NCBI RefSeq assembly: GCF_964204645.1 | Contig: NC_134025.1 | Coordinates: 11,043,001 to 11,107,000 of the forward strand | DNA length: 64,000 nucleotides | Direction of reading: 5' to 3' | Source of the DNA: Tubulanus polymorphus | Lineage: Eukaryota > Nemertea > Palaeonemertea > Tubulaniformes > Tubulanidae | In this document: piece by piece, positions 1 to 13,499 of the stretch | How positions within the stretch are numbered: position 1 is the stretch's first letter | Layout of the letters: each line of letters starts with the position of its first letter | The notes under the pieces: model-generated | What the model was told of the DNA's origin: nothing | Database searches by the model: none | Seen by the model: the letters and a program-made list of their open reading frames with translations, nothing else | Translations under genes and position numbers: made by a program

Positions 1-1655
1 CTGCGGGCTCGACGTCGTGGAACTGCTGCTGCTCGACGTTTTCATGCTTACGTCCAGCGCCAGCGCGCCATTCTGGTGAATCATGTCGAGCGACGGCCGC
101 GGCGCCCCTAAGAACAAATCGTGCGACGCTGCGCTCGGGGGAAACCATATATGCGAGTACATCGCCTCGCCCATGTTCATCACGTTGTCCGATATCGGTT
201 CGTGTTTCACGCGGTTCACGAATTCGTGCGGATACTCGAAACGCGGCGAACCGTTGAGAAGCGTGCTCGTAACTTTGGCGTCGGCGGTTTCCGGCGCTTT
301 CTCGGCGGATGTCGGGCCGTTCTCCATTTTTATCCCGGGCATGCCTTTGCTTTCGTTGTGCAACGAGTTCTCGGCCAGGGCTTGCTGAAAGGCCTCACTG
401 TATTGTTGGATGCTGTTTAGTCCGGTGCGTTCCATGACCTCGGACAGCAACGTTTGTCGCTTTTTCAGCGACGTCGTGTAATCGGAATCGTGGTGGTGGT
501 TCGCGTATTCGTCGCAGAGGCTCACGATGTGGTGGTGTTGTTTACGACTGGAGAGATCGGTCGGCTCTTCGTTTTGATTCACGTCGAAGTTGTCGACTTC
601 CATTTCCTTCTCGTCTTCGTCGACGTCGTCGTCCGAGTCGTCTTCGCCGTCGTGTTCGACGCTGTCGTCGTTTTTCGAGTTCAGCCGATTCGAATCCGGC
701 GTGCTGCTGGTCGACGCAAGGCTGCCGTCCGATAGTGTGCTCGAGCCGTGCGAAATCGCCGAGAACGGCGACTTGTTCATGTGTGTTTTCATGTGGCGTT
801 TGAGCTTGCTCGCCTGAGTACAAGCGTGCGGACACAACGAACATTTAAACGGTTTCTCGCCCGTGTGCGAACGTCGGTGAACGATTAGATTGCTTTGGAA
901 ACGGAAACACTTTCCGCAGAATTCGCACGCTTTGAGCTTCGGCGTTCCGTTTTTCGATGTGTCGACGTCGCCGCCGCCGGCCTGCGTAGGTGTCGTCGGC
1001 GCCGAGCTGCTGTTCGGAGCGTAATTCGTCATCTGTTTACGTCCCGGCGATTCGGCACTATGCGACGGACTGACCGCCGGTCCGGGCATACCGTTCGTAC
1101 CGGCGAGTCGGCGTAGGCGTTGCGAGTAGAAATCCAACGACGGTTCGATGCCGATGCCGAGTGGACGTGGACGGTCGAACGGTGAATGAAACGCGCCGGT
1201 CGGCGGCTCGAGCTGCGGCGGAAAGCCGATGCCGCCACTCATGCGGTGAAACGGATCGTGCAGTAGCTCGACGCGAAAATCTGGCCCAGGCGGACGGTTG
1301 AACGGACCATGATTCATAGATGATAGAGGCTGCCTTTCTCCGAGCGGCATTCTGAACAAGAACGGATGCGGCGGATGTGCGACATTCTCGACGCTTGTTG
1401 CGAATAGTTGACTCGGTTTGTCGTGAGATGGTGATGGTTTGGTTGGCGGTATCGACGTCGTCGTCGTGCTGGCGGTCGTGCAGCTGCTACGCCGCGTCAA
1501 CTTGGGCATGAATGATGACGTCGAAGACGTGGTCGTAGACGTCGGCGAGTTGTCGGCATAGATCTTCATTCCATGCGCGTTCTGTACGTGTTGTACTAAG
1601 CTCCAGGCCGAGTCCAAAGTGTCTTTACACGTGAGACAGATGAAGTTACACGGTT
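1..1655 (-). CDS. BCL11: BCL11-family zinc-finger transcription factor, large downstream coding exon (partial, runs off left edge)
   Basis: Seen: 551 whole codons read without a stop from the acceptor to the window edge; the two bases at 1655-1654 complete a split Glu codon. In protein order there is a C2H2 finger (1638 to 1573, C-x2-C-x12-H-x4-H), a Ser/Thr/Pro-rich linker, the segment LDFYSQRLRRLAG near 1135-1097, two adjacent C2H2 fingers (927 to 865, CEFCGKCF; 843 to 781, CSLCPHACTQASKLKRH) joined by TGEKPF, an acidic Asp/Glu stretch (about 655-604), PTDLSSRK (564-541), IQQYSEAFQQALAE (about 414-367), and two sumoylation-type sites, IKME (333-322) and VKHE (210-199). Known: this order matches vertebrate BCL11A/B, nuclear DNA-binding repressors linked to SWI/SNF and NuRD. 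Vertebrate proteins then have three more C2H2 fingers, which here must lie left of position 1. The identity is strong; BCL11A versus BCL11B has no meaning outside vertebrates. Confidence 0.96.
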
Positions 1656-1675
1656 CTGAAAATACAAAAAACGAC
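1656..1675 (-). other. Splice acceptor of the large BCL11 exon
   Basis: Minus-strand reading shows a T-rich tract ending in TTTTCAG immediately before AACCGTGTAAC. The AG falls at 1657-1656. The phase (two bases needed to finish a codon) matches the donor at 28846, and the finger-coding frame stays open across the join, which fixes the exon start. Confidence 0.9.
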
Positions 1676-3373
1676 AAAAGCTTTGTTAGTACGGGCGAAA
1701 CGACATTTTCGAGTATCAGCTCGAATATATATATATATATACATAAATCATGAAAGCGCGTACACACTCGTACGGATTGTTCCAGCATTCGATCTCTCTT
1801 GTGAATGATAATGAGAACGTTCACTGTGAATTCATTCTTAAGTGGCAATTTAAAAAGATTATGACTTTATCGATTAGCGTGCGAGTTCGCGCATGCTGAT
1901 CGTATTTTGTATTTCGTTTTCAAATCTCATCTTCATTTGAAACAATGTGCATCTCTTTTCGATCTAAGGCGTTTTTTTTTTCATAGAGAATAATCCATTA
2001 CAGCCGGTTCGTACGCACCATTCAACCCGGTGCTCGCTCCGTATTCACTTTCATGGATTGCCCATTCATAATTACTCGTGCAACCTTTACATACTCAATG
2101 ATTACAAGAACAGTCTTATTGAAGCCCCGCAAGGTTTCGGCAAATTGTATACAACTTCCCAGAAACAATTTCAACAAAAATTGTTCGGGGATGGGGCTAA
2201 TTTTATCTAGCAAACGCCGATCAAATAACCGACGTCCATTAACTAATTACTATGCATCGCTTCGAATGAAAAACTAATCAATTCGTATTTGACAAGTACT
2301 ACAACATTTTAAAAACCTTAAGAGGAATCGGTCAAATTGAAAAGCTATTTTCCTGATTAGCAATCACGCCAAAAGTGCCTGTCCGATTTCAATCACATTT
2401 TTTGAAAGAAATATGGAGTACGTTGCCTACACACTATCGTATCAAATTACGGCCATCACGTAGACATCGGAGCTTCCTTTTTGTAAGAGCGCGAGAAAAA
2501 ATTGTAATCACATTGTGACTACATTTTAGTCATAAAAAGTCTTAAGAATGAGAGAAGGATATGAATTGCGCGCAAGGTTTTAACAGATGATTTTACAGAC
2601 TCATACAGCATCTACGGTACTAGAGGTTAGATTCTTTGTTAAAGAGTTAGTTACAAATTGAAAGTCGAACTAACTCCGAAGTCAACATCAGAAAGGTCTA
2701 GAAATGGTCCGTATTTCTTCAGAAAGGTCGGCGTTATTGTTTCCCGGTATCATTCGCGATCTACTACGGTTTAATGAAATCGGTCCATTTTTCGTACACC
2801 TCTCTCATGCCCGAGAGGGACGAGTAAACATCGCGTCATAAAATGAGCAACGCTGAAGTGGTATCCCGGACAATCAGAGATCCCTGCGTTTCTGTTATGA
2901 AATGAAATCCAAGCTCGAGTAGCGATACTCCGTGAACACTCGACGAACTGTTGGCCCGACGTTCGTAAGTAGCCGACATAATGAACATGTACAAACCGAG
3001 GGACACTTAGCTTGTATTACCACTCCGACGAGATTTGCTAAGGAGCCCCTGTTTTCGATACTTGTTAATAACATATGGCTCGAAATTTATTAATTTCTTG
3101 CAATCGTCGAAAGACAACAAGTCACGAGGACGTATATCAAATAAAAACCATATATCTATATTTATACGCATTCATTTTCGGATCGCAATACCAATTCACT
3201 GATGGTCAGATACATAAAAAGAACTATGAAAGGCAAAGAAGTATCAGTTTTGAAATAATCCTGGTAATGAATGATGGCAGTTCAGTTCGAATCTAGTGAC
3301 ATGAGCGATTTGTGATCTTATACTAATTTCTAACTGAAATATTCATTTCCATATCAGGCTAAAATGAAATGCT

Positions 3374-3561
3374 ATATTGTGTCTCCTAATCGGCCAGGTC
3401 ATTTTGTAAACTTCACTAAAATTTGTAATCAGTTCGTTTCTATTAACTGCCGGGTCTATCATGGCTAGCTTGATCAGGATTTTTTAAAAAGTAATGCACA
3501 GGGTAGATAGGTGGTCGGCGGGGTAAACTTTTAACCTGAGCAGAAATGAGAAACAAGGTAT
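3374..3561 (+). mobile_element. MITE copy 1, ATACCTTGTTTCTC-ended family
   Basis: About 188 bp. The right end AGAAACAAGGTAT matches the ends of the copies at 23537 and 38360. The left end (ATATTGTGTCTCCTAATCGG) is a mutated inverted copy. The interior shares GATCA...AGC and TGTAATCAG(T)TCGTTTCTA-type blocks with the other two. This copy lies in the opposite orientation to them. Confidence 0.75.
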
Positions 3562-4453
3562 CTTATCTTTTTATTTGAGAATCACCGATGCAAGTAGGTC
3601 CAGTTCTACAGCTATGAGTTAGACATGTATAGAGTGTATAGAGTTTATATAATTGAATACGAAATAAATTTGAATCTGAATCTTAAATCGCCAAAAACTA
3701 CAGGTCCTTGAGCAGAACGAAGTTCGCTTTGAAAAAAAAGACCTCGACTTGTAGCTAATAGTAACAGTTACGATTATTCGTTTTGACAAAAGACTATATC
3801 CATATTGTCGCAGCTGATCCTCTGGTCACAATTAATATTGTTAATTACGCGATATTTCAGGCGATGCGGATAACCATCGACTCCGTTCCCTGTCGCCGAA
3901 ACCGGCGAATAAATCAAATCCACGCAAACCCGAAGAAATTTACAGTCGACGAAATTAATCGTAAGCTCACGAAAACGACACGAGGACCGTTGTCGTCGAA
4001 ACAGACGGAGCAACTCGGCTTTCACGGGAACGTTACTTTTCGGATAAGCAAAATAAAGCTAGGCCGCGCGACTAGATCGATAGGACTCGTGAAGTTTCAA
4101 TGGCTTGTCAAGGTCTAAAACCTGCGATATGTATAGCTGTCAGTATTTGTTAATAACGTGATCCGGCGAACCGGCTTCGCGAGGTTTTCGCCCGTATTAG
4201 GTGCAACAGTCGTACATAATGAAAAGATTAACTCTGACACGGCTCGAAAACGATAAACCACCCGGAATTCTCATGGACAGCGGTTTTGTGTCGGGACGAT
4301 TGTTTTCAATGCAGCATCCAGCGTTTATGACAAGTATATTATTGTTGTTTTCGATCCTGATGATTTAAGCACTGGTATGCAGCGACGAAAGTATCAATCG
4401 CGTCCAAACGCTCTCTCCCTTTGCTAAGCTCTTTTCCGATCTTAAAGTGGGAA

Positions 4454-4596
4454 TTGACCTTGTTACCTATTTGATTGCTAGATTTCGTTTAAATTGTTTT
4501 GATTTGATTGGTGTCCCTTATGAACCCACCACACCTGCCGAGAGCGAAAGAGGGGGTTTGATCTTGAAATCGGAAATTGAAGTACAGATATATTTG
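4454..4596 (+). repeat. Dispersed repeat with CCCACCACACCTGCC core, copy 1
   Basis: Runs from TTGACCTTG through GATTTCGTTTAA, TTTTGATTTGATT, CCCACCACACCTGCC, GGGGGTTTGAT and TTGAAATCGGAAATT. The same string of blocks occurs in reverse at 53885-54044 and, more weakly, at 31785-31902. No inverted-repeat ends or coding frame shared between copies were seen. Class unknown. Confidence 0.7.
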
Positions 4597-6138
4597 TATA
4601 ATCAATGGTTGAATTATCAGCATTTTTTGTTTAAATCTAAGTAAACAATCGCAAAATTTCTGTTCCGCACTAAGCTCTTAACACTGGGCGTTTTACTCTA
4701 ATATAGACAGTAGACAGTTAACCATAAATGAAATGAGATGCTTTGTCCACGCGGGTCGTTTTTTGACAAGCTTTCATTTCATCGGTAGATGAAAGCGTTC
4801 ATTTTACGTATACGCACACGACAACTACGAGAGTGAACATAATAGAAAGAACGTTTTTTGCGCCATTATATACTTTCAACCAATATTCACCAGTAAATGT
4901 CATCAAAGTCGAATTCATATATCTAAACACACATATAGCCACCGGCGCATTCATCATCGCGGCTCGCTTTCGTACGACGGTACAGTATCAACATATTCGA
5001 CAATAAACTCGCGGCCATTGTGGCAAATTTTTCAAAATCATAACCGCCACGTTTCAAACGATTGCGGATCGCGACTAATTTCGCCAGTGAACCTTTGACT
5101 TTCTTCAGAAGCGCCGGCGGCCTTAAATTTCATGCCATGAATTTAAACTGATATTTCATTTGCGCGCCGCGTGATCAAAGGGACAGCTTTTCCATTGGCT
5201 CGAGAGAGAAAGAGAGAGAGAAGCCCCGACATGCGGGGCACGGCTTTCAAAGGCTATCGATAATGTCTTTGATAGTATTGAAACAGTTTGGCAGAAGATT
5301 TGATTTCTCGCGCGCGCACGTAGCCAATATAACGGTACCGATCTCTGAGAAAATGACGCAGCTTCGGGCCCGCGGATATGTTCGTACGCTGGAGAGCCAA
5401 TCAGCGTCTCTGCTAGACTCGAATCGACGCATGACCCCGAGGCAAAAACAACAACTCGACTCTTTTGGAAAACTTTTCTTTTTTTCATTCCGCGAAAATC
5501 GCCTGATTTTAGGAATATCCCGAGCGCGATCGATTATCAACTTCGCAAATACGATAGCCGTCAAAGTCCGGCGCACTTCGAACTCGAAGCGCGCCGGATG
5601 ATTTTTCGATCAATCTTTCGTGAAAAACTCGCCGCAGAACGAAACGCTGTCATTTTTATTGGCATTTTCGATCTTCTTCTGGTCGAACTTTATCTCCCCG
5701 GTTCGTTCGGCTTCGTAAGCGTCTGAGGAACGCGCGCGCGAATCAATTAATGTTTTGTGTCAATCACGGCGTGATTCTGGTCAGCGTTTTTGTTACGATA
5801 CGATCACCCGCGCGATTTATCTATTACGCATCGGTCTGAGTCGTCGTAGCGATGCCTTCTGATCTCGCGCATTACCGGAATGGACATTACAGGCCAATTA
5901 CCGTGATGAATGGACACGATTAGTTGAATTACGGAATTATACACATCCGAGTGCTCTCGTTCGAGTGTCTGTGTGTGTGTGTATTCACGCCCTGGCTTCG
6001 CTGCATGGACAAGAACGACAATTCGATAGACCAATCAGTGACCAGTGGCTGCTCTGTTACGAGCTCTCTCGTGCGATGGCACAACAGAAGCTGATGAAGT
6101 ACCAGGCGACTTATTGCTGGATGTTGTTTGCTCAGGGT

Positions 6139-6345
6139 TAGAAGACGATAGAAGAAGGAGGGAGGGGAGGGGAGCGAAAGATAGGGTAGAAGGTAGTAAG
6201 GGTTGAGAAGTAGAAAGAGGTGGTCAAGAGGAAGAGATAGAATGATGAATAAGGGAGCATATCGGAAATGGAAAGTAGTGGTGATTATGAGAAAGTGGGA
6301 AGAGGGTACAAGGGGGGGAAGAGGATATGAAGTTACCAAACTTGA
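6139..6345 (+). repeat. Purine-rich, strand-asymmetric low-complexity block
   Basis: About 200 bases of the plus strand are almost all A and G (GAAGGAGGGAGGGGAGGGGAGCG and similar), with no regular period. The opposite strand reads as an open frame of Pro/Leu/Ser/Phe only because of this skew. It is not a gene. Confidence 0.7.
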
Positions 6346-7689
6346 AGTGAATAGTAGTTAGAAAGAAAACGTAAATATGTATCTTCAGTAAAAACAAAAA
6401 TGGAATCGGAAAAAGAAATCCCGCCTGGACCACTTTTTGATTAAGCATCGCTCTAACAAAATCAATTATCGTTATTTTTCTCTTTATTTCTCTCCAAATT
6501 GCGCGAAAATAAAACAACAACGACAAAAATAGACCTTAATAACGAATAGTGTATGATTAGCTCCGGGTCTGTCATCATTCAATAACGACGCCCCATAAGT
6601 ACGCGAGCTTCAAAGACTACTCGATGAATCGAGGGGTTACGTTTTTGTCGTTCGCGCCGTTTCAATCGAGTTAAAACGCGTATTAATCGACTTAAAACTG
6701 ACAAAACCTTACAATTTTCGATGAGAGATGAAAACGTCGCAAAACGGGAAGACTTTCGATCTTTCGCGCACGCCTTTTATTTAAATGATTACGACTATTT
6801 TTTTTCGAAAAATCGCATCCGAAATCGAAACAAAGAACTTTAATCACCGGCGCTTTTTATTCCCAGTGCTTCTCAATACGAAGGCGCGCGCTACCAAATA
6901 TATTCACGTAATAAACCTATTCAGATTTTCGAGAGAAAAAAATAATGAATCATTTGTCACGAACAGATTCGCGGTGACGAATTCGTTTTAACGAGTTTTT
7001 GATAATTAGCAGTCATTGTCGGGTTTGGCCTTAATGAAGCCCCCGTAACGCAGACGGAACCAGTCGATAACGATGATGACGCAAGAGAGCGAGGGCGCGC
7101 GCCACGCGACGGAATTATAGTAAAATCTGCGCGTTCGTTTCGTGTACGTGTGACAATTGTAAATTTGAAAGGTCATGAATTATATCATCGTCGCTTTTTC
7201 GTTCGTTAAAAGATTCAATGGTTACCATGGGAACGTACTTGAAAGATTTCGCAATTATCCGTCCGTCTGTCCGTTGTAAGGTGAAAAAATGAATTTGAAA
7301 TTTACGCGTGCTGGCTCTCTCGATCGGCGGACATCTCCGTTTAGAAGTATCGTCGAAAACGATGATTTCTAAATAACGCGAGGAGGAGGACTGGGATTAG
7401 CCGATAGAGTCGTTGAATTATCTATATCCTAAAAATCGAATCATTCTCAATGAGATTTCGAATTACGATCCGATGATTAATCCTCGTCATCATCGCTTTT
7501 TGACACAAACTTTCTTTAAAAAAAAAAAAAGAAAAAAATCTATCGAATTTCTTTTTTTTTCATCGGACGCGATGATCCGTCGTTTGCTAATTAAATTTTG
7601 AAACTCGAATACGCGTTAATGCGACGCATAACAAAAAAAAAAAACTTTTGCGGGAAGAAAATGCGAAACCAAAACTCGAGCGCGAAATT

Positions 7690-7915
7690 AGACAAACCTA
7701 ATCTTTACAATAGTATAATGGGCCTTGTGGTGCTAATATTTCATCTCGTGATGTAATGAGCAAAGTGTGTCGTCCCATTTCCCAAGACCCCGTTCCTTTT
7801 GAAGGCCGCCAAAGACCTAATCAAAAAGCAATAGCGGGTGCGATTTTAATGAGCTTGTCATCAAGACAACATACAAATGACAATCTGCTTATCTATCAAA
7901 CCCGTACGGCGAGCG
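7690..7915. promoter_or_regulatory. Candidate intronic cis-regulatory block A
   Basis: Repeat-free DNA with dense motif-like words: CTAATCAAAAAG, CGATTTTAATGAGC, CTTATCTATC (GATA-type), and an inverted repeat TTGTCAT (7855-7861)/ATGACAA (7877-7883) that resembles Meis/TALE-type TGACA sites. Inference only: it looks like the conserved non-coding elements that populate introns of developmental regulators. No conservation data are available here. Confidence 0.25.
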
Positions 7916-10900
7916 CGATACTTGTCTTCGACGATGACGACGTACCTGGCGCGCGCCGCGAAGTGAATTTAAATTCCTTTTCTCAAATTAAATTTAAAAT
8001 TTATGGTCGGTGCACTCAATTTACATTTCATCGCGCGCGGCTCATATCACTCGGGGGACGAGCCGTACCGATGCGCCATTGCATAACACTCGCCCATTAG
8101 CGAGTGCCGGCATCTGCGACGAGTCGAAATTTCACGATTTTTGACGAGAACGCCGCGACGACGAAAGTCGGCGTTCGCATGTTATGAATGACTCTCGGCG
8201 GACTTCGGCGCGATGACGCCGCCGGGCCGCGCGATTCGGCTTATTCGCGAAACGCGAACGTTTCAGAATTTCAATTGGCAGTAAAATTTACATTAAAGGT
8301 CCGTTAATTGTAATCAAGCGCGCACGCGCGATACGCCATTGCGCCAGCGCGAGGTCCGGGGCACGCACGGAGACGCGATAATCAAACATAAATACCAATC
8401 ATAAATCGCAGCGAGCCCCGCACAGGCGACCGAGTAGTGCGCAAACACTTAAAAATCGTCGAGCCTTGATTTTAATTTCGACGAAATTTCGAAAAAATTT
8501 CAACCAATTCCCCAGACAAGCCGATGCCCACCGTGCGACCGTGTTGAACAAACAACTTTTCAATTTCGCCTTGAAACCCCACACACCCCATGCGCCCCTG
8601 CCGAACCTGAACTTCGAATACGTAATTATTACTCGATATTCTCGCAATTCAAACATCCGTCCCCGAGGTGATCAACGGTCTCCGATGAGCGATACATCTT
8701 TTCGTCCCATGGCTCCCGGTTTTTACGAATTCATTAATTTCTTTCTAAACCGAGCAAATCTAAATTTCATTGCGGACATTGATTGAATGAACATCACCGA
8801 AACAAAAATTCGACTTCGCGTTATTTCGAAATTGACATATACGGCATCGGTTTTATTTTTTCCGCGTGTTATTTCGATTGCTTATAAAAAGTCGGTTCCG
8901 CCATTCTTTTAATCTCGCGCGGCGAAATTTCTTCCTACATCACACCATTAGTACGGTCCAGGCGAAGCCGTGAATACGGTGGATGAGTCATACGAGACGA
9001 TGGTCTGTGTGAACTGAATAAAATTTCACTGCGTTCGAAATTAAAGCCGCCTCGAGCGAAATTGAATGGTTTCGACCGTATACACGGGGAGAGAGTATAC
9101 GCCAGTGGACACGGTCTGTTCGGCGGAGATAATGACTACGGTACATCGTCTAACATCGCGTCAGCACCGTGGGGTTTAAAATTCAACACGACGCGCACAC
9201 ACGACACAAATCCCCGGACAAGACTAAATTGGAAATTTTGAAACGCGCAAAATATCGACGCGACGTACTTCATATAACATCGTTCTTGAATAAATAATTT
9301 TTTTTAGGCGACGCGCTTACCGCTTTCAATAACCGCGAATTGTAAAACTCCAGGGCCCAGTCGTGACCCGAGTCCAGAAATGGTCTCAAAAATCTTAAGA
9401 CTATCCTTAAGTTGTAGTATTGACTATAAAAGTAGTTGGTCTCATATTGCTCATCCACCAAGGTACCTGAATGTCCGTTAATGAAGTTCAGCTGATACCA
9501 CATCTAACATTTGTATAATATAACATCAATTATCGTGATCATTAAGATGATTTGCTTATTTCATTTTCGCTACCGAAAAAAGTATCGTTTCGAAGATGCG
9601 TCAAATGATACCCAGTGAAAACGGCTGACGAAGATTTCAAAAACGCGGCGAAAAATTGCACCTTAAAGGCAGATAATTCGTCGCTTCATTAACGAAGTTT
9701 AACACACGTAATTAACCTCCGTGTTTAGTAAATCGGGCGACCGGCGATAAACATCGTCAGATTTTCGTCCATAAATCCGAATCAGGGCCTTAATTCGTGA
9801 TTTATTTCGACCGATCAACGGCAATACGACGAAACGTCGAAGACGTTGTCGTCGCCAGGACCAACGAGCGGTTTTGATTAATTGACACGAGGCCGCATGA
9901 CGAAAAAAAAGAGAAACCTCGCGCGTGACGACGACGACGCTGAATATGAGAGAAAAGTTCATTCGACTAATAATTAATGCGCGCATTTCGATTGATATGA
10001 CCTTGATGATAATTCCCGTTGTATATCGACGCGTGATTAATTGTTATATGCGACGAACCCGCTCGCTCGGTCGAGGATTCGAATTTTGAAAATCAGAAAT
10101 TCGCTGATTAATATAGTTCATAGTATTTTTTCTGGTCACAGCGATGATTAATTCAATTGTGTACTCTTAAGTCCACGGTTCGATTCGTGCGCCAGATTAT
10201 GTAATTCAATGATGGCTCCAGTTGCGTAGTCATGGAGGTGGCTATAAAACGAAGACTGACCTTAGAATGTTTTTTTTAAAATCGAAGCCTCAACTTATCA
10301 GCGATGGCCCCAGGATCTATAATATGTAAAATACATTTCAACGAATTTCTACTTTTGTAGTCCAGAGCGAAGAATATTTGCACATCACAGACTTGGATAC
10401 TATTTCGGGCAAGTCAGCGGTAATTCTGACATTTATTCCGCAAAACAGATTCCATTATTTCCAATGGAGGCAATCTCGTTATCGGCGCATGTTTTGTTTG
10501 CCCCATAAAATGATGTTAGCTTCAAGGGGAACGCAATCCTCACACCTTGTCCTAGTGGTCATTAGTCCCCTTAACGACATTATCGCCGCGAGACCCGACG
10601 GACAGTTGCCAAAATTCGATACATATGTAACCGGTTTTTCGGATGGCCGTCGACGCGCAACTGTAGTGAGGTGAACGCCATCGTCTTATCCCCTGTACAC
10701 ACAATACGACCTAATCTAATTTCATGAATTGGATTATCTGGACCTGGCGGTCCGCGCGGTACGTGTATATAAATACCGGAATTCCGCGGCGGCGCGTGGC
10801 GGCGGCGGCTGGTCAAGTGCAAATTCACCGGAGAAATATCGCGCCGATTGCGTATGCAGATCGGGTACGACGAAGTTCCAAAATCTGATTTCGTCCAAAC

Positions 10901-11522
10901 AGCCGCGGGGACGTTCGCCGAATTAACCGACGCGCCGAAGAAAAACCAGCCGACGCCGCGTCTCGGGAATAAACGCCGACTGCCCGCAGCTGATATTTCA
11001 AGCGATGGCAATCACCTACATATACATAATCGACCAGTTCAAAGCGGATGGGTTGAGAAAACGGACTACGACGACGGAGGATGGTTCGAGTATAGGGACG
11101 ACTTTTGATGTCGGGGCTTTTTTTTCTCCTTCTATTAAACAAACATTAGTTCTTAATGCTGGGATGAACATCAAACATTGTCTAATATCCATTGCGAATT
11201 CTCTTCGGGTCTTTTCATTTTTTTTTTACTGTCCAGCTCTTAATGCGCAAATTTTGTAAGACGAGATCTTATGTTCGCCGCGTATGCTAAAAGCCTCATC
11301 GTATTGAATTTTCGTCCATCGCGCCGCAGCGTCGGCTGTAAACGACGACGACGGCGATGGTAGTCGCTGCTGCTGCTGTCCATTTCATTCCGGCTCAAAG
11401 AATATAAAAGCGACGCATATTCACTCGTCGCAAATATTGACCTTAGGATAAATTCGTCGCGGAAATGAAAGTATGGACAGCGAACTGGCGAGGATGCGAG
11501 CGCATTATTAACACCGATATAC

Positions 11523-11546
11523 GGGGGGGGGGGGGGGGGAGGGGGG
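11523..11546 (+). repeat. Poly-G tract
   Basis: 17 Gs, one A, six Gs. G-quadruplex capable, and prone to sequencing length error. Confidence 0.9.
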
Positions 11547-13499
11547 ATAAATGGCCGACTTCGAACAGACAAGCGTTAGACATACGAGGGTAGTATACGG
11601 ATCGGTAATTAAATATCGCGGAAATCGCCTAATACCGAAAACAAATGACTCAAGCATTTTTCATGCGGATTTTGTACGACATCGGCGACGCAGATTAGCC
11701 TGTCATAAGCAGATGAAGCTAACAATGTCCGCTCGGCCCCGCCGATGGTGGCCATCCGATCCGACTGCGAATCGACAATCGGGGAAAACAGTACGCGATT
11801 TAAGCTTCGTATGACACCGCGCCGTTTTGACAAATGAGGTTTTTTCGTCATTCATTCCATTCATGCTGTCAAGTGCTGACCTCGAAACCCCGTCGTCGAG
11901 TCGGCCAGGGCCAAATTCGGTCTTTATATACCTAGTCGACTAGTGGTAGGTAGAAATAACCGAATGCGCTTAATTTTCGAACTATTTCTGGAACATATTT
12001 CCGACTAATTAACATTTGGTTTCACTCAGATAATCGAAGTTCGCCCTGGCGGCCTCGATGTTACGTGGCCGTAGTCGATGCTCGAATAAATGAATTCATG
12101 AAATGAAAAAAAGGACGCGACAAAAAAAGCTCATTACGTCGAGTTCTATTCGAGTGTTCTTCGGTAAAAAATTCGCAGTCACCGGCTACGACGTTTTTTA
12201 CTCATTTTTTATGCAAATTGCCGACGCACGTGAAATCTGTTTAATGTCCTGTGAAGATTCTCTCTCTCGACTTTATCTCGATTGGATTGTCCCGAGAAAG
12301 TTGCCGCCATCGAGCTAGCCGCTATTTTGCATAATAATTCGATCGATTGCGACATCTTCGCCGCCGCCGTACCCGTACTGTAACGGATTATGATTCAAGC
12401 TCGTGATTAGCCGTCCGACGCGGACAAAGAACGCGATAGTCATCGCCGGGGCGATTGAATGTTCATTAAAATTCAAGTCAGACCTCGTGAAGTCCATCTT
12501 AAGCCATTTTCGCGACGGCAGACAAGCGATGTACGGCGCGAACCTGGTCATTGGCATTGATTTCTCGTTAGGCGGTTGATGTACGAGCCGAGATTCGACG
12601 CGGTCTTCATTTCATGGTTAGTGTCCGGCGTAATCGAACCCGGGAGAAATCAAGTCATTTCATCCAACGCCAAACACGACGGCGAAAACGAGTACATGAC
12701 ATGAAAATGTCCGGCGTTTAAAAAATGCGTAGATACAGCTCCAGACGTTGGCACCTGGGAACGTGGTTTAACTCTCATCTCAGGTGACCGAGCCATAATG
12801 AGTTTTTCGCTCGCAGTATAAAAAGCGAAACCCGATAATTAGAAAGAGTTACAAGTTTCTAAAAAAGCCCTGCTAAATGTTTTACCATCCAGGTAATTCG
12901 CAGGCAGGGACGTTTAGATATTACCAAAAATACATCCACTATACGCATTTTTATCGGACTAACCCCAGTTTAGGTCACCTTTCCACTGTGTGGCGCTAGT
13001 GTTACTAAAGAATAGTGTAATTAGTTACATAACCACTAGGGACACCTTAAGTGCATTATTATCCTATGCAGTACTTATCTTATTTTGCCATTCAAAATTC
13101 AAAATAATTTTACGTCTTCAAACGCAAATATTTCGATCGGTTCTCGTCCGGATAAGTGACGTCGTTCAACTAAACTTTATTCGCGATATCCAATCACAAC
13201 TGAAAAACGAGTCGAGACGATAGGAGAGAGTCTCGACGCGATAAGTCTACGCGACGGCGGCCATTACCGTCGGCTGATTTATCGCCAGCGTGAAGTAACT
13301 GTTTATGTTGGCCATTTCGACGAGAGTATTTCTCAATGGTCATACGATGATTCGCGATAGCTGCCACTGGATGGCCATTCGCCGTCGTATTTTGTACGGA
13401 ATACGGCCACTTTGTCGCCGATAATCTATTGTACGTTTCTGGTCCGGCGCGGAAATACAATCCGCGCTGACAGCTGAGTATTTCTCATGCCACCGCGAA

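Noticed and set aside
83-1116. Several plus-strand and alternative-frame ORFs over the left end
   Set aside because: They are shadows of the BCL11 exon on the minus strand, whose frame contains the conserved zinc fingers.
6224-6526. Minus-strand Pro/Leu/Phe-rich frame resembling a membrane protein
   Set aside because: Explained by the complementary pyrimidine skew of the purine-rich block; hydrophobicity is a by-product.
10145-10200. GGTTCGATTC word suggestive of a tRNA T-arm
   Set aside because: No matching A box or cloverleaf upstream.
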